In this document: in pieces, positions 1-12,086 of the stretch
Position numbering within the stretch: the first letter of the stretch is position 1
Layout: each line of letters opens with the position of its first letter
DNA from: Sipunculus nudus
Lineage: Eukaryota > Annelida > Sipuncula > Golfingiida > Sipunculidae
Length of the DNA: 64,000 nt
Assembly: GCA_026874595.1 (NCBI GenBank)
Contig: CM049317.1
Location: 69,359,118-69,423,117, forward strand
Direction: 5' to 3'
Program-made: the position numbers and the translations under genes
The notes under the pieces: model-generated
Seen by the model: only the letters and a program-made list of their open reading frames with translations
Databases searched by the model: none
What the model was told of the DNA's origin: nothing

Positions 1-960
1 TTCAAATGGACAAAGAATATCACACAGTTCATTTAGCAGGGAGCGGGCGTCGGTTTATAACTTGGAAGTTTGGTCAAGTTTGTCTAGGTTGTCCGGGGGA
101 ATTTGAAGAACTGATAGGATCATTGAAAGCTCAGAGTTCTATCTCGTAGCGTTTGATGCTTGTAGTTTATGATAAGAGTCCTGGAACCCGAAATAATTGT
201 AGAATTCCTTGCACCAGACACAATGCTAGAGGTTTAACTGATAACTGTGCGGAGCGATCTTGTTTCTTTCATAGCAGCCTTGATGACCAGTTGTTGGTAT
301 GGACAAAGCACCAATCATGATGAGGTAATACGCGAAGAGATCACAATTATCACTATCGCAGTCACTGTCAGAAGTATCCAGCGATTCCTCACTGTCACTG
401 TCCTCGCTGTCACAATTAGTTGGTTGGTACTGATAGTCGGAATGCTTTTTCCCATATTGGTGGCTTTGTCTCTGATGATGTGGGATACCTTGTTGTTTAG
501 ATAAAAGGCACTGAGCACCTCATAATATTTGGCAATGATGCTGTCTGCTGTATGTCGCCCCTTGAAGTGATTGCATGTCAGCATTGCCGGTTGTAGTTGG
601 CGATGAAATGCGCAGTGATGCCAATGTGTGACCGCAGCTGCCTATTTGACCAAATGTCCACAGTGAGGGAGATTTCAGGTACAGACACTACAAGTGAAAC
701 AATGGACTTGTGAATAGCAGCAGGTTCTTCGGGATGAGTGATGTGGATAGGGTTTTTTTCTGGAGGGAAACACAATGCGTTGATCAATGTCACTAATCAG
801 TTGACGGAACTCTTCATTTTCCACAATGGAGAAAGGCTGAAAAGCCTCATTTAAAGTTGAGCAAGTTATTGAGGAAGGTTGCTTGTGTCTTATCAGTTGG
901 CTAGTACTTTCTTGATTTCTTTTTGTACAGCTGCATAGATGGCTGATTTGACTCCATGTT
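1..960 (-). pseudogene. hAT-family transposase remnant
   Basis: The minus strand carries the middle and C-terminal parts of a hAT (Ac/ZBED-like) transposase in several frames. From about 850 downwards it reads a PFSIVENEEFRQLI segment, then SLTVDIWSNRQLRSHIGITA with the Asp of the catalytic DxW region, then LTCNHFKGRHTA and KVSHIIRDKATNMGKS, which fits the second catalytic Asp block. Near the window edge it reads LLNELCDILCPFE, like the hAT C-terminal dimerisation region. Frameshifts near 580 and 750 and stop codons show it is dead. The order and motifs match the family; the exact boundaries and the terminal inverted repeats are not visible, and the element runs off the left edge of the window. 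Confidence 0.8.
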
Positions 961-1193
961 GTCTCTGTTCAACTAGAGTTATCTTGCAATGGCTTGTACA
1001 TACGAAGGTCAGAATGACAACATTGATGTAACTTAATGTTATTAATGTAAAACAAATGACAAATTGTATAATTAAGATTATAAATGTGCATATTTAAAAT
1101 GGTCCGAATCAGTCACTGTCAAGGTAACGGCATATCTTTCAAAATGGATAATGGGCAAAAGTTAAACAACATTTATCTATACTGCATGTATTC

Positions 1194-1350
1194 ATGAAAA
1201 ATATTCATGATTGTGATTACTTCTGCAATGTATTCGCATTCGAATACGAATACCTTTGTACTTTTTTATATGTATTCGGAAACGAATACAGATATAGAAA
1301 TTACCTGTATCCGAATATAATGAATACGAATACTGAATACGAATACCCCA
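1194..1350. repeat. GAATAC/GTATTC low-complexity repeat
   Basis: Irregular direct and inverted copies of the hexamer GAATAC and its complement GTATTC fill this stretch, so much of it could fold back on itself. No coding content is credible. Confidence 0.6.
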
Positions 1351-1640
1351 TGTCTGACACAGACAAAAACAACAAATCAAATCAATAACTTTTAAACATG
1401 TATTTGTAACCTCCTCCTTGTGTCCGACGTAAAGCTCTATTAAGATATCAAAACCCATCATTGCTATTTTACAGAGTTACTACAAACTGGGGGCGTACAT
1501 ACGTATACAGTGTATCACTGACGATGAAGGAAATAAGAAACCACCGGTGCGTATCATTTCCTTATTGTCCAGTTAAAAAAAATTGCTTATATGAGTAATT
1601 TACATCATCAGTTCAACTAAATTTGTACCTAGGTGAATCT

Positions 1641-1737
1641 TCACGTTGCCCTTGCCCTTGTCCTGACTTCTTCCCAGAGGTCAAAGGTTACCTTCCAGAT
1701 TCCAGAGTCTGTGTCTTTAGCCCTAATCATCAAAGTT
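1641..1737 (-). CDS. NTF2-like gene, last exon
   Basis: Acceptor CAATGCAG. It encodes TLMIRAKDTDSGIWKVTFDL, then WEEVRTRARAT and a TGA stop at 1643-1641. The W-K-V-x-x-D-x-W ending is the best family signature in this gene. Confidence 0.65.
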
Positions 1738-2447
1738 CTGCATTGAAGAAATTAAATATATAGTTTATTCACTACAATTAATGCAAAGAAAATAATTTAC
1801 AACAGAATTATTAATATGATAGGCATACAGTAAACGATGTTTTGTGATAAAAATTGCCGTGAGTCTTTTTCTTTATAATTTCTCTATAATAATAATAATG
1901 ATAATAATAATAATAATAATAATAAATAATTCTTCTGTCACCCACATTCTAGCCTGTGAACTCCTGTCGCGAAAGAAACGCTGGAAGCTTAATCCCGCAC
2001 CAAATATATTATATTTAATATTTTATTTTTTGAAGCTTCATTAAAGGAATTTACATTAAAACCAAAAAAAAAAAAATCAATAAAATAAAAAAGAAAAAAA
2101 GATAAAAGATAAAATTTAAAAAATGAAAAACAAAAATATAAAATATTATACAAAATGATATTATTGATGACATTAAGTACCAAAATAAAAATAATAATAG
2201 TAAATTAATGATAATAATGATACTACTTCTGTTACTGCCACTGCTACTCCTACTATTACTTATACTAATAAAACTAATATGCCGTAGTCTAATATGGTTA
2301 ACTTGTATATAATATTAATACAACTGTAATAATAAAAGTAATAATAAAAGTCATGATAACCCGAATAACCTTAAAATTATGTGTGACGTAAGAACAAATG
2401 ATACGAGATAGTATGGTTATACTAAGTAACCAAAGAAGGTTACTCAC

Positions 2448-2601
2448 TTCCCGGTTGTTGCCGGAATGTTTTCTGGATTGTAATCAGTGTAGTGGATTAT
2501 ATGTATGGCAATGTTGTCATGCAGTTCAACCTTGTCAGTCTCTCTGACGAAGAACGCCAGTTCTGATTCCAAGATGTTCTTGAAGTACTCTACACCCTGT
2601 T
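2448..2601 (-). CDS. NTF2-like gene, exon 3
   Basis: Open for its whole length between an acceptor (ATACAATCAG) and a strong donor (GTGAGT). It encodes QGVEYFKNILESELAFFV, then strands ending ENIPATTG. It ends two bases into a codon, which exon 4 completes. Confidence 0.7.
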
Positions 2602-2719
2602 CTGATTGTATATTAAGAAGTGAGAACTATATGTACGAAAATTATCATACCTGTTGATCTGAGAAATTGAACAATTGAAAGCACATATATGATAAATATA
2701 GGTGGCAGGAGCCGCTTTG

Positions 2720-3780
2720 TTTAAATTATACTCATATAAAGTTCGTTGTCATATTCTAAGTGTCCATGTATTGGAGTAGTGGTCATATTGGTGGTCGTAT
2801 TAGCCGTGTGGCCATATAAGAGTGGTTGTGGTGTAAGAGTTGTGGTCAAACTGTAGTGGGAATAGTATAGGATTTGTAGTCTTATAAGTGTGGTGGTCAT
2901 ATTAGAGTTCTCAGTTGTGGTCGTGTTTAGAGGTATATTCGTATTAGAGTGGTGGTCAAATTGGAATTACGGTCATTATAGAGTGGAGGTCGTATTAGGG
3001 TTATGGTAGTTCATTACTATTACCGCTTTATTCATATTAGTGTGGAAGTCGTATTAGAAGTGTGGTGGTACAGAGTGGTGATCCTATAAGCGTGGTATTC
3101 ATGGAAACTGGAGGTTGTATTAGAGGTGTGATGGCATGGTGTGGTGGTCGTATTAGAGTGGTGGTCCGATTAGCGTGCAATTTATATTAGAGTGGCGGTT
3201 GTATTAGAGGTTTGATGATATAGATTGTTGGTCGAATTAGATTAGATAAGTGTTCCTATTAGCATAGTATTCATATTAGAATGGATGTCGTATAAGAGGT
3301 GTTGTGGAATAAAGTGGCTGGAGTATCAGTGTTGTTTTGGTACAGAGTGGTGGTCATATAAGAGTGGTGGTCCGATTAGAGTGTAATTCATATTAGAGTG
3401 GTTGTTGTATTAGATATTTGGTGGTATAGTGTGGTGGTCGAATTAGACTGATGGTCCTATTAGCGTTGTATTTATATTCGAGTGAAGGATGTATCAGAAG
3501 TGTGGTGGGATACAGTGATGGTCGAATTAAAGTGATTGTCCTGTAAGCTCGGTATTCATATTAAGGGGGAGGTTGTATCAGAGGTGTTGTGGTATAGAGT
3601 GCTGGTCCTATTATCGTGGTATTTATATTAGAGTGGAGGTCGTATTAGACGTATAGTGGTATTAGAATGGTGGTCATACTTGAGTGGTTGTCGTATTACA
3701 GGTGTAGTTTAAGTAGATTGGTGGTTTGTTAGATGGTAAGTCGTGTCAGAGGTATGGTCGTGTCTGTCGTTACTGTGAAT
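2720..3780. repeat. Degenerate minisatellite (GTGGTCGTATTAGA-type units)
   Basis: About 1 kb of irregular copies of a short unit of roughly 17-20 bases built on GTGGTCGTATTAGAGTG, often in pairs, with many point changes. It lies in intron 3 of the NTF2-like gene. It has no reading frame of its own. Confidence 0.8.
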
Positions 3781-4073
3781 TTTTTGTGGGTGTGTTTACA
3801 CGAGGACGTATCCCGGCAGACAGACAACGACGTCACAATGTTAATTATTTAAAATAAACCCTTCATGCTTTTATTTTACCTTATTACGTTCTTTGTTTAA
3901 AAATAATTATTTCAATGGTCCCAACATACAGGTACACTGTAACTTCTGTCATCGTACAAAATCATAGTTATACTTCTGACTAGAATTTATAGAATTCGTC
4001 GTCTCTGTAATAACATAAGGTTAAAAACAAGGTGGCAAAAGGATACAAAGAATATAAATGAAAATATCGATAC

Positions 4074-4209
4074 CTTGATCGAGGAGTGCTTGATAATTTG
4101 GAGGCATAATTATAGCCCCCTGGAAATGTATCGTCAAGAACCGTCTGGATATTCTTTGAGGAATAGGTTGCTTGGTAACGGCGGTACTGTGCTTTGATGT
4201 ACTCTTCAT
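4074..4209 (-). CDS. NTF2-like gene, exon 2 (carries the frameshift)
   Basis: The acceptor TTGTTGTAG lies just before 4209 and the donor is AG|GTATCG after 4074. The entry frame gives DEEYIKAQYRRYQ. The frame that fits both the family (GAIIMPPNYQALLDQ) and the phase of the next exon lies one base away. The switch point is the five-C run at 4116-4120 (five G in the sense strand). Confidence 0.65.
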
Positions 4210-4496
4210 CTACAACAAAAAATAAATATGGCACGATTTATCTAATCCGAAATCACGATACATTCTACTTCTGTTGTGCGTACCAGCAGCCAAACAAGGT
4301 ATAGCCAGGTGTTTTTTGCGAGATGGAAACCCTCCTTCGTGACCAATTTTACTCTTGCGACTGTCCATCACAACCTGAGATTCTTTAACGATTGACTATC
4401 CAAGGTTTTCGGCGTCAAAGAGCGTTCAATAATAAGAGATACGACAACGTATCTTTTAATGATTTGTTCATATATATCTTTAAAGGTATGTCTTAC

Positions 4497-4578
4497 CCTT
4501 TGGCCAGTCCTCCTGAATCGAAGTCATTATCAACAATGATGCCAGAAAGCAAGCAACGAGGAATCGAAACGCTTCCAT
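4497..4578 (-). CDS. NTF2-like gene, exon 1 (signal peptide)
   Basis: The ATG at 4578 opens 27 codons with a hydrophobic core (FLVACFLASLLIM) and then IQEDWPK. The exon ends before GTAAGA in phase 1. The next exon supplies two bases to complete an Asp codon, so the junction is in frame. Confidence 0.7.
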
Positions 4579-4883
4579 GCTACCGGAATTTTGTAATTTT
4601 ACAACATTCGATGGTAAATTTTAATTCTTATTGTAAAACGTATCCCGTGCTTCAGGTTATTTGATATTTCTACTTTATTAACATCCCACAGTATTTTTGT
4701 GTTATATTTATTGTCGTTGCAACAGCTGTGCGAATAAGTTACTCCATTTTTAAATGAACTCGCTTTTATGTCGCTTGCATTAGGACATATAGACAAATAC
4801 AATTCATAAAAATAATATTCAACTGATTTTGACACATACACACCTCACACACATACATATCGGCTTATTAATAACAAACCATT

Positions 4884-4922
<39 letters not shown>

Positions 4923-5528
4923 TGTATATATATATCACATATATATAATGCTGCCGGGGGGTTAATTAATTTTCAATTTTTCAACTTTGGCGCTAAATGA
5001 GCGGCTCGGATGTCAGCCTGTATTAATTGTGAGCAACTGATACTAAAATACTTATTGCATGAAGAATGAACAACAGTAATGCCACATGTATGCTACACAT
5101 ATTAGCATGTGAACTTACGGTTGTATGATACGATGGGTATAGCCAGCGGCCCTGCCTCAGTGGACAGCTTGGCCACCTGGGGTCACTTAGGATGCTGGCA
5201 CACACCGGGTCAGACAAGAGATGGCTGTTTCTGACTACAATAAAGAGCCAGTGGACCTATACATGGATTGAGTTGAGTTAATTCCCCGTTACAAGCACAA
5301 GCGCATCGGTAATTAAGATACAGTAAGCAAAAAATACTGAATAAATAGATTTTGTAACTGCATGGGGTGTATACTTTGGAGTTGTAATTGGAATTGAAAT
5401 ACTTTGATAATAATTATGACAATAATAATCGGATAAATTTACTGCAAATGTTCATGCGTTACTCTAAAGCCTATGCAAAGTACACATATTTTTCAACAAA
5501 GAGAAACTATGTAACGGGGCGTCTATTA
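4579..5528. other. Upstream flank of the NTF2-like gene, no gene seen
   Basis: AT-rich flank with a (TA)n array near 4885-4935. I see no convincing coding sequence or clear promoter motif here. Confidence 0.5.
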
Positions 5529-5935
5529 GTCCCCGGGATACATTGATTTAATTGCAAAATTTTATCGTTAATCTTAGGTTTATTTTCCGTTGTAGTATAC
5601 TTAAGGACATTAGAAAATGGCAGTCTTAAATTGCACAGACGGTAGTTCTGCCCTGCAGCTCAAAAAAAGCCAACCCCTACCCCTATATCGGTGATTTGCC
5701 ACAATCATGCTATGCAACCTTCGGATCACAATATTTCTGAAATGCCTTGGCAGATTTTAATAATATTGCATTTTTTTGTATCTAGTAGTATGTCTTCAAG
5801 CATGGCCGACATAATATGCATGACTTCATGGCCATCTGAGGTCAAAATCAAGGCCAAAGGTCAAGGTCAAGGTCACTTCGAGGCATTAAAAGCAGACGAT
5901 AGCCTGTTTATGCACGAAATCTCTCTATATATTTT
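5529..5935 (+). repeat. Interspersed repeat, copy A (inverted partner at 7890-8273)
   Basis: It starts at GTCCCCGGGATACAT and matches the reverse complement of 7890-8273 over about 400 bases with scattered changes. It contains a broken reading frame beginning MAVL.CTDGS at about 5617, and a GGTCAAGGTCAAGGTCA stretch near 5863. The family is not recognised. Confidence 0.75.
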
Positions 5936-7889
5936 TATTTTGACACAATAACATAGTTTCAGTGGAAGATTGATTGAATGAGTTTCAGATGAAGTAGTTC
6001 TCAAAGCCATGCAACTTGGTTTAAGGTCATGGTCATCAGGTATGCGAAACAACGTATAAGGCCAGCTTGATCTGTTGTGTGGGAATATAGACTGATTAAT
6101 CAAGGAATGATTCTATAATTCACTGGCTTAACGTACATTCACTTTAATTTATGAAACCAATTTCAAAACATAATATTAATTCTTCTTACTTATTGTAGGT
6201 ATAACAACAAACTGGTTTAGACAAAGGAACCATGGTTATGAAAGATTTTGATGAAATCCTGCTATATAGGGAAGAGGACTTAATGTCAATTTAAATAATT
6301 TACAATTGGAAATGGAGTGACTTGGCCTGATGCTACAAGTATACACCATTTTGTCAGTTTTGATCATCATGTAAATTGTATCTCATGAGTATTTATTCAG
6401 TTTCAGTCAAACAAAATTGTTGAGAAATTAAGAAATACACATTTCACAAATTTAAAGGGGACCCATTTACCTGTAAAGCATGTCGGTTGGGCACCTGGGG
6501 CCAGATGTGGACTGCCAGGAGGGAGCTAGCTGCCCAGTATTCCCCACTTGAAGCGTGTATAATTAGCCTGAAAGGTCAACAAGGGTGACATGCAGGAGAC
6601 TGAATAGGGCTGGTGAAAAATATTCAAAGGTTTTTACTGTTCTGATGTAAGGAAATCCTCATCTTATAAATATCCATAATTCAGTAGCAATTCATCACTT
6701 TATTGACATATTTAAATGTTCATTTTAATCATTTTAACACCTTGTGATACATTTCATAATCCTAAATGTAGCAAAAAAAAGAATGAATCAAATATAGAAA
6801 ATTACAATATTCATCTAGTTGACATCTTCTTGGGGGGGGGGGGTAGGGCAGAGCGGAAGCTCATCCAAGCTGAGCTAGGACAGATGCCTGGATCGGGTTA
6901 CATAACACAGGGCTGTATAACTCAGTGTAATGGGTGAGGTTGATATAAAAACAGTTGACATGGTCTGTGTAAATTGAAAAAAAAGTATACTTTTCTTAAT
7001 CACATTTTTGAAAATTGTAATCAATTTCTTTGATATTTCAGATATTAAAAGATAAAATATTCATATGTATATGCTGTGAAAATGAAATCTACAGTGTTAA
7101 ATGGAAACAAAATGTGCCGTGGTCGAAATTGGGCAAAATATAAGATAATGATTAAAAATTTATGCTAATAATCCAAAAAAATTAAAATTTTGATCTTATT
7201 TCTCGTATACAATTAAAACTAAGTTGAATATTGTTATGTGCATGGAATTAAAATCATTAGCTTAAATAATTATCACGTTAAGTAAGTTTATGTATTCCAT
7301 GATTTTAACACTGCTCCCATTGTCACTCTCACTGTCTTCTTTATAATTATCAATTTCGCTCATGTCATCATACTCCATCTCGTTTTCCTCATGAAACAGG
7401 TATCCGGAACTAGCTCTTCATCAAACAATTTAGGGATTAAATTTTCTCTTTCACCTAACCATGTTTCAGGGGTCGCATTCATTTATATGTGCCTTGTGCG
7501 TATTTGCCGAGACTTGGTTGACAAGTTTGATCCTGGAGATTTTCTACTCAAGGACATAGAAGCAGGGGGAAGGTTGGCGGGGTCAAAGGAACTGAGCTTA
7601 GACAAAGTTTGCTTTGCTTTTCTCTTGTTGTGAATCTTGTTGGGAAGAAGTGTGTGCCAAACACGGTTCATTTCATTGCACTTACTCCTAATTCCCAAAA
7701 GGGCGCAAAAATACTTGTTCATTGTCTTCAAAACTCAAGCTGGTACTGTTTGAGAAGCCCGAGAATAAGAGGGATTAATTTTATGTTTGAAACTGGTTTC
7801 GAATATTTAAAGTTTATGTACATTCCGCAAGTGAATAAGAGAATACTCTCTTAATTAATCAGATAAGTGTACTCAAACTCTAATAATAC
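5936..7889. other. Unassigned DNA between inverted repeats
   Basis: About 2 kb, possibly the interior of one element. On the minus strand around 7731-7320 there are open stretches (NKYFCALLGIRSKCNEMNRV, then an acidic MEYDDMSEIDNYKEDSESDN segment in another frame) that could be relics of a coding exon. I cannot assign them to a family. The rest shows no signal. Confidence 0.35.
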
Positions 7890-8273
7890 ATATAAAAAAT
7901 TCGTGCAAAAGTAGGATATCATCTGCTTTTAGGGCCTTAAAGTAACCTTGACCTTTGGTCTTGATTTTGACCTCAGATGGCCGTGAAATCATGCTTATCA
8001 TGTCGGCCATGTTTGAAAACATACAACTAGTACCAAGATTATCCAAATCTGCCAAAGCATTCATGAAATATTGAGATCCGAAGGTTGCATGGCATGATTG
8101 TGGCAAATCACCGATATAGGGGTAGGGGTTGGCCTTTTTATTTAGCTGCAGGACACAACTACCGTCTGTGCAACATAAGACTGCCATTTTCTAATGTCCA
8201 AAAGTATACTACAACGAAAAATAAACTTAGATTAACGATAAGATTTTGCAATTAAATCGATGTATCCCGGGGA
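7890..8273 (-). repeat. Interspersed repeat, copy B, with a 104-codon open frame
   Basis: Inverted copy of 5529-5935. Here the minus-strand frame from the ATG at 8187 to 7873 is intact (MAVLCCTDGSCVLQLNKKAN onwards, 104 residues). The same frame in copy A is shifted near the PYPYIGD segment. The predicted peptide has no recognised domain. Confidence 0.7.
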
Positions 8274-10310
8274 CTATATGGGCTGCGTCTAATTAGAAAT
8301 ATAATGAAGTTAAATCAATTTACATTTTTTACAGAAAAAAAATGTCAAACACAGCAAAATTCCGTTGTACGGATGACTATCGTCATGCAAGCGTATTTTC
8401 AAAATGAAATCCATGTATTTATTTCCAATCGCTCTTGAAGTTGAGAGTGTTCTCATTTTGCGCAATGTGATCGCACCGTTTTATTACCTAGCCTGTTCCT
8501 TTAGCACATGCATGATATGTAAAATGGGCTATTCGGACATGTGGCTTGATTTATGAAGGCTACAACAAATAATTTACATTGATGACCAGTCCTGTACTGT
8601 TACGATACGAGTGATGAAAGGTATTGGTTCATTAAGCCGTGTAGAGCTGATGGGTTATTATGCATAAGTTCCATATTCAGAAAAATTAGGCTATATAGGG
8701 AACGCTAGAAAGAAATGTTCATGATAATTTAATTGCTGAAATAATATGCCAACTTCGTTATGAGGTAATTTGTGTGTGAATGTGTATGAATTTTTCATTT
8801 TTTAATGAATGGAGTCTGCAATTATTGATTATTAAGATTAACCTAATATACAGTGTGCTTGTTAGCTGGCCGAGCATTCAAGAATTCCATATACACTTAA
8901 CCAATAAGGGGAAGTTATTGTAAAGGGAATATAGTGAAATAAAAGTGAAGTACATAAACTCATTATTTAAAAGCATATACATGCTTATATATAAAGCATA
9001 ACCCTTATTGCTTGTTTTATAGGAACAAATAAAACAAGTAGTTTGGCATGTGTAATATGATTATGATCATTATATTAGCAAGTGGGATAACTCTACACAT
9101 TCTTCAACCATGCACATTCATTATTATGTCTAACAATTTGTACCAAACTTAGAAAATTAAAAGAAAGTAAATATAAAATAAAATAAAAATAAGAGAAAGA
9201 GAAAAAATCCAAAACATATAAAACCGAAGCTCAATTGCGTGAAACAGAATTTTTATGTGTACATAAATCGTCTTTATAATTAGTCACATCTTGTTTTTTT
9301 GTGACGATACCTAAAACACACACGAATTTTAACATGAATACCAGGTAATGTAATTCTGTAGGGCTAGAAATAGATGGGACACAAACACGAAAGTAATAAA
9401 AAGACAGCCACTAGGTAACCAATTGACTTTTATAAAAACAGTTCTTTTCAATCCGGATTGTTCGGCCTGGGTAATAGTCGATGACGTTCATGAATTCGGA
9501 TAATGGTCGAGATCCACACCAAAATCGAATCGGATACTCATTGGCCACTTCAGGAAATGTCCTGAGCATTCCATGGGATTCTAGTCATGACTGCGTGAGG
9601 GTGTGATCAAACACCCACGCACAAAAAAAAAACACACACACGTTTATCTTGCTGTTGCCTTTTTGGTCATTTAACTGGGGGACAGGAATCGGTTCTTGTG
9701 ATAGCTCCGATGATCGCGTACCGAAGAATAAAGAATGAAAAACCAACGAAAAAGTAGAGTCGGGGGTTAGGTTCCAGGTATTTTCCTCCACATATTGTAA
9801 GGAGAAAATGAAGTGAAATGTTTCCGTGTATAATTGTATATTCCACTCAATACCAAGCGCAAAGATCTCCAAGGCGCATCTCCGGGTTAGCTCCAAACCG
9901 AGGTCAAGACGAAAAGTCGGACGAACTAGCCAGGCAGCAAAAATCATATCAACTTTGTGACGCACGCTGAACCACCCCAGCCACCAGCACGTAGACAGAT
10001 TACACTATTCTGTAACGTTCATAATGAGTGATGGCAGAGCGGTCTTTATTATCCTGATTAGCCAAAAAATATTAGTTCTCCATATTGGCCAACGCTAATT
10101 TCGGATTCATATATGCCGCCGCACATAAAGGTTGTTCGGCAACTATTGACCTAACATTCGCTCTGTTTTATTATTAATTAATTTCTAAAAAAAAAATTTG
10201 TGTTAAATATTCACTAGCTAGTTACAACTAAAGCTGTTCTGCGTTCATTCTGCACCAGAGGTCGCTGCATTACATGTTTTTGAACTACGATCACGTATCG
10301 ACCTGACAAA
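8274..10310. other. Intergenic DNA upstream of the receptor gene
   Basis: No exon with a recognisable product. A 126-codon open frame on the minus strand at 9965-9585 has no splice context or family resemblance and is treated as chance. Confidence 0.4.
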
Positions 10311-10399
10311 ATGGCGATGCTGGGTATAGACACCAGGTCATTACTTGTGTTAGCCTGGCTTCTACAATATAGTATGTGCTCCGTTGCGGGTTATATCTT
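10311..10399 (+). CDS. Possible alternative first coding exon of the receptor
   Basis: ATG in a fair start context (GACAAAATGG) opening 29 codons with a hydrophobic run (SLLVLAWLLQYSMCSVAG), ending two bases into a codon before GTAAGA. Joined to the acceptor TTCGTTTCAG at 11842 it stays in frame with the ATG at 11853. It could be a longer N-terminus, a 5' exon with an unused ATG, or chance. Confidence 0.4.
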
Positions 10400-11852
10400 G
10401 TAAGAACACACGTGTTGCCCTGTTTCCTGTGTACTCAACTGGTTTATGATTAACAGAGAACCTTAGTCACCGACCCCTGATAAAAAGCAAGCGTACACAG
10501 GTCGTACGTAAGGACCGATCACTACCTTTCGCTAAATAGGATGTGCGCACATGCGAATCAGGAACATGTCTGTACACTGTCCTACCCCTTATTCACAATT
10601 CGTGATTTTGTAAAAACACTGCTCGCTATTCATTTCAGGATTATCGGTGAGTACTTTATTACAATACGATTTGTACACCGATTCCACGGATTAAATGTTT
10701 AGTACATGCTAACACCCTATCCGAACGTATAATCAGTATGAGTAAATAGTAGAGTTTTTATGGTAGTAGAGTTTATGGTGATTTGTTTCGTTTGGGAACC
10801 TAATCCTTGCCTTACTAGTAAAAAAAAAACAAACTAATGTTGTATTTAAGGACTTGTCACAGAAAATACATGGTATTATTGAACTCCCTGTAGGGTGTTT
10901 TACTTACTATCATGTTTTTTCTTAATCGATATGTCAGGTTGGGTTTGGCATTCCATACATGTATGTGGTTTCATTATGGTTATACGGTGACTCTCTTACT
11001 TACTGATTTACGATGGTTCTGCAGGGACTGGTAATTATGTGTTTCAGTAAGAACTGTCAATTAACATGGGGAAATAAGTCCTACAGCTGAGTGGGAGTAA
11101 ACAAGTTTTATAGTTAGTTTTTTTAGCTATAGAATGTTCTAAACTTTGGATATTTTTGTTAGCTTCCCTTTATGGCGTACCTCGATACAATATACCTGAT
11201 GAAATGATAAATGTGAATGCATGGTGCAGAGGGTATGCGTAAAAAAATTTATTGTTGAATATTGTCAATTTTTATAAAGAGAAATAATAGTATAGTCCAG
11301 CTTACCGAAAAAAACAGTATTTTATAAAAAGCTTATGCTTCATGATAAGTCATCTGTTTATGTTTAGTCATCTCTTTGGCCCTCCACGGACTCTGTAAAA
11401 TTCTCAAGTTGATGTGGTTGAATATATTATAATCATAATTTCCTTGTTGAGTACTATTCCTTTCTCTATTTACGTACAGTTTAGATAGGTGTTTTTTCAG
11501 GACACTGTTATCTCCGTATATGGTTTTATAAATATATTATCACAGTATATCCTAATCCTTACTGTTCATCAGCCATATGTATTCAAGTTTATTTTCTATT
11601 TTTACACTTTTTAATAACTAGTGTAAAAATGTTTGTTTATGTATATCCACCCTGATCACGGACGAATATTGAAAAATAACAGCTTATCAGTTCAGTGTAG
11701 GTTTTATTATTTAAATAATAAAAATATGTGTATACATTGTAATTAAGACGAATAAAACAAAGTGATATACTTAGTAAATTCTCATATTAGTTTTTTTCAG
11801 TAATAGATGAATCATGCGTTTGATGTTTATGTTTCGTTTCAGCAGCTTGACT

Positions 11853-11907
11853 ATGGCGGTATCACAGTGGTGGCCCTTACTGGTTTTATTGTTAATAATT
11901 ATCCAAA
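11853..11907 (+). CDS. Receptor exon 1: signal peptide
   Basis: ATG followed by a classic signal-peptide core (MAVSQWWPLLVLLLIIIQ). An acceptor (GTTTCGTTTCAG) lies ten bases before the ATG, so a 5' UTR exon is likely upstream. The only GT donor (AAGTAT) would give the wrong phase. A GC donor, CAAA|GCAAGT, gives phase 1 and joins exactly to the next exon. Confidence 0.65.
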
Positions 11908-12086
11908 GCAAGTATAATATTCTACAGTCTTACAAATAACATAGTTATATACCGTTTTGTATGTACCTTGACTGGTGTATTTTTATCAATTTTTCATTAA
12001 CTTTACACGACAGGATTTATTATTTGGAACACGTAAAACGTGCACTGAATTGGCAATGTGATTTTTTTTCACTGAACTTTATCCAG

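Larger units (their letters stand above)
1641..4578 (-). pseudogene. Secreted NTF2-like (SnoaL/DUF4440-type) protein gene, one frameshift
   Basis: Four minus-strand exons (4578-4497, 4209-4074, 2601-2448, 1737-1641) join with matching phases into 155 residues if one base is removed from the C run at 4116-4120. Exon 1 starts at an ATG and encodes a signal peptide (MEAFRFLVACFLASLL...). The mature part has the order expected of the SnoaL-like/DUF4440 branch of the NTF2 fold: an N-terminal helix (EEYIKAQYRRYQ), a segment with IIMPPNYQALLD, GVEYFKNILES, beta strands, and the final GIWKVTFDLWEE, which resembles the family's G-W-K-x-x-x-D-x-W ending. Members of this fold bind small ligands or catalyse simple reactions; no specific role can be given. 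As written, exon 2 enters in one frame and leaves in another, so this copy is either a pseudogene or contains a base error. Confidence 0.7.

Noticed and set aside
2720-3780. CRISPR array
   Set aside because: Units are irregular, adjacent and without unique spacers, and the context is an animal intron.
9585-9965. 126-codon open frame on the minus strand
   Set aside because: No signal peptide, domain, splice context or homologous repeat; length is compatible with chance in this base composition.
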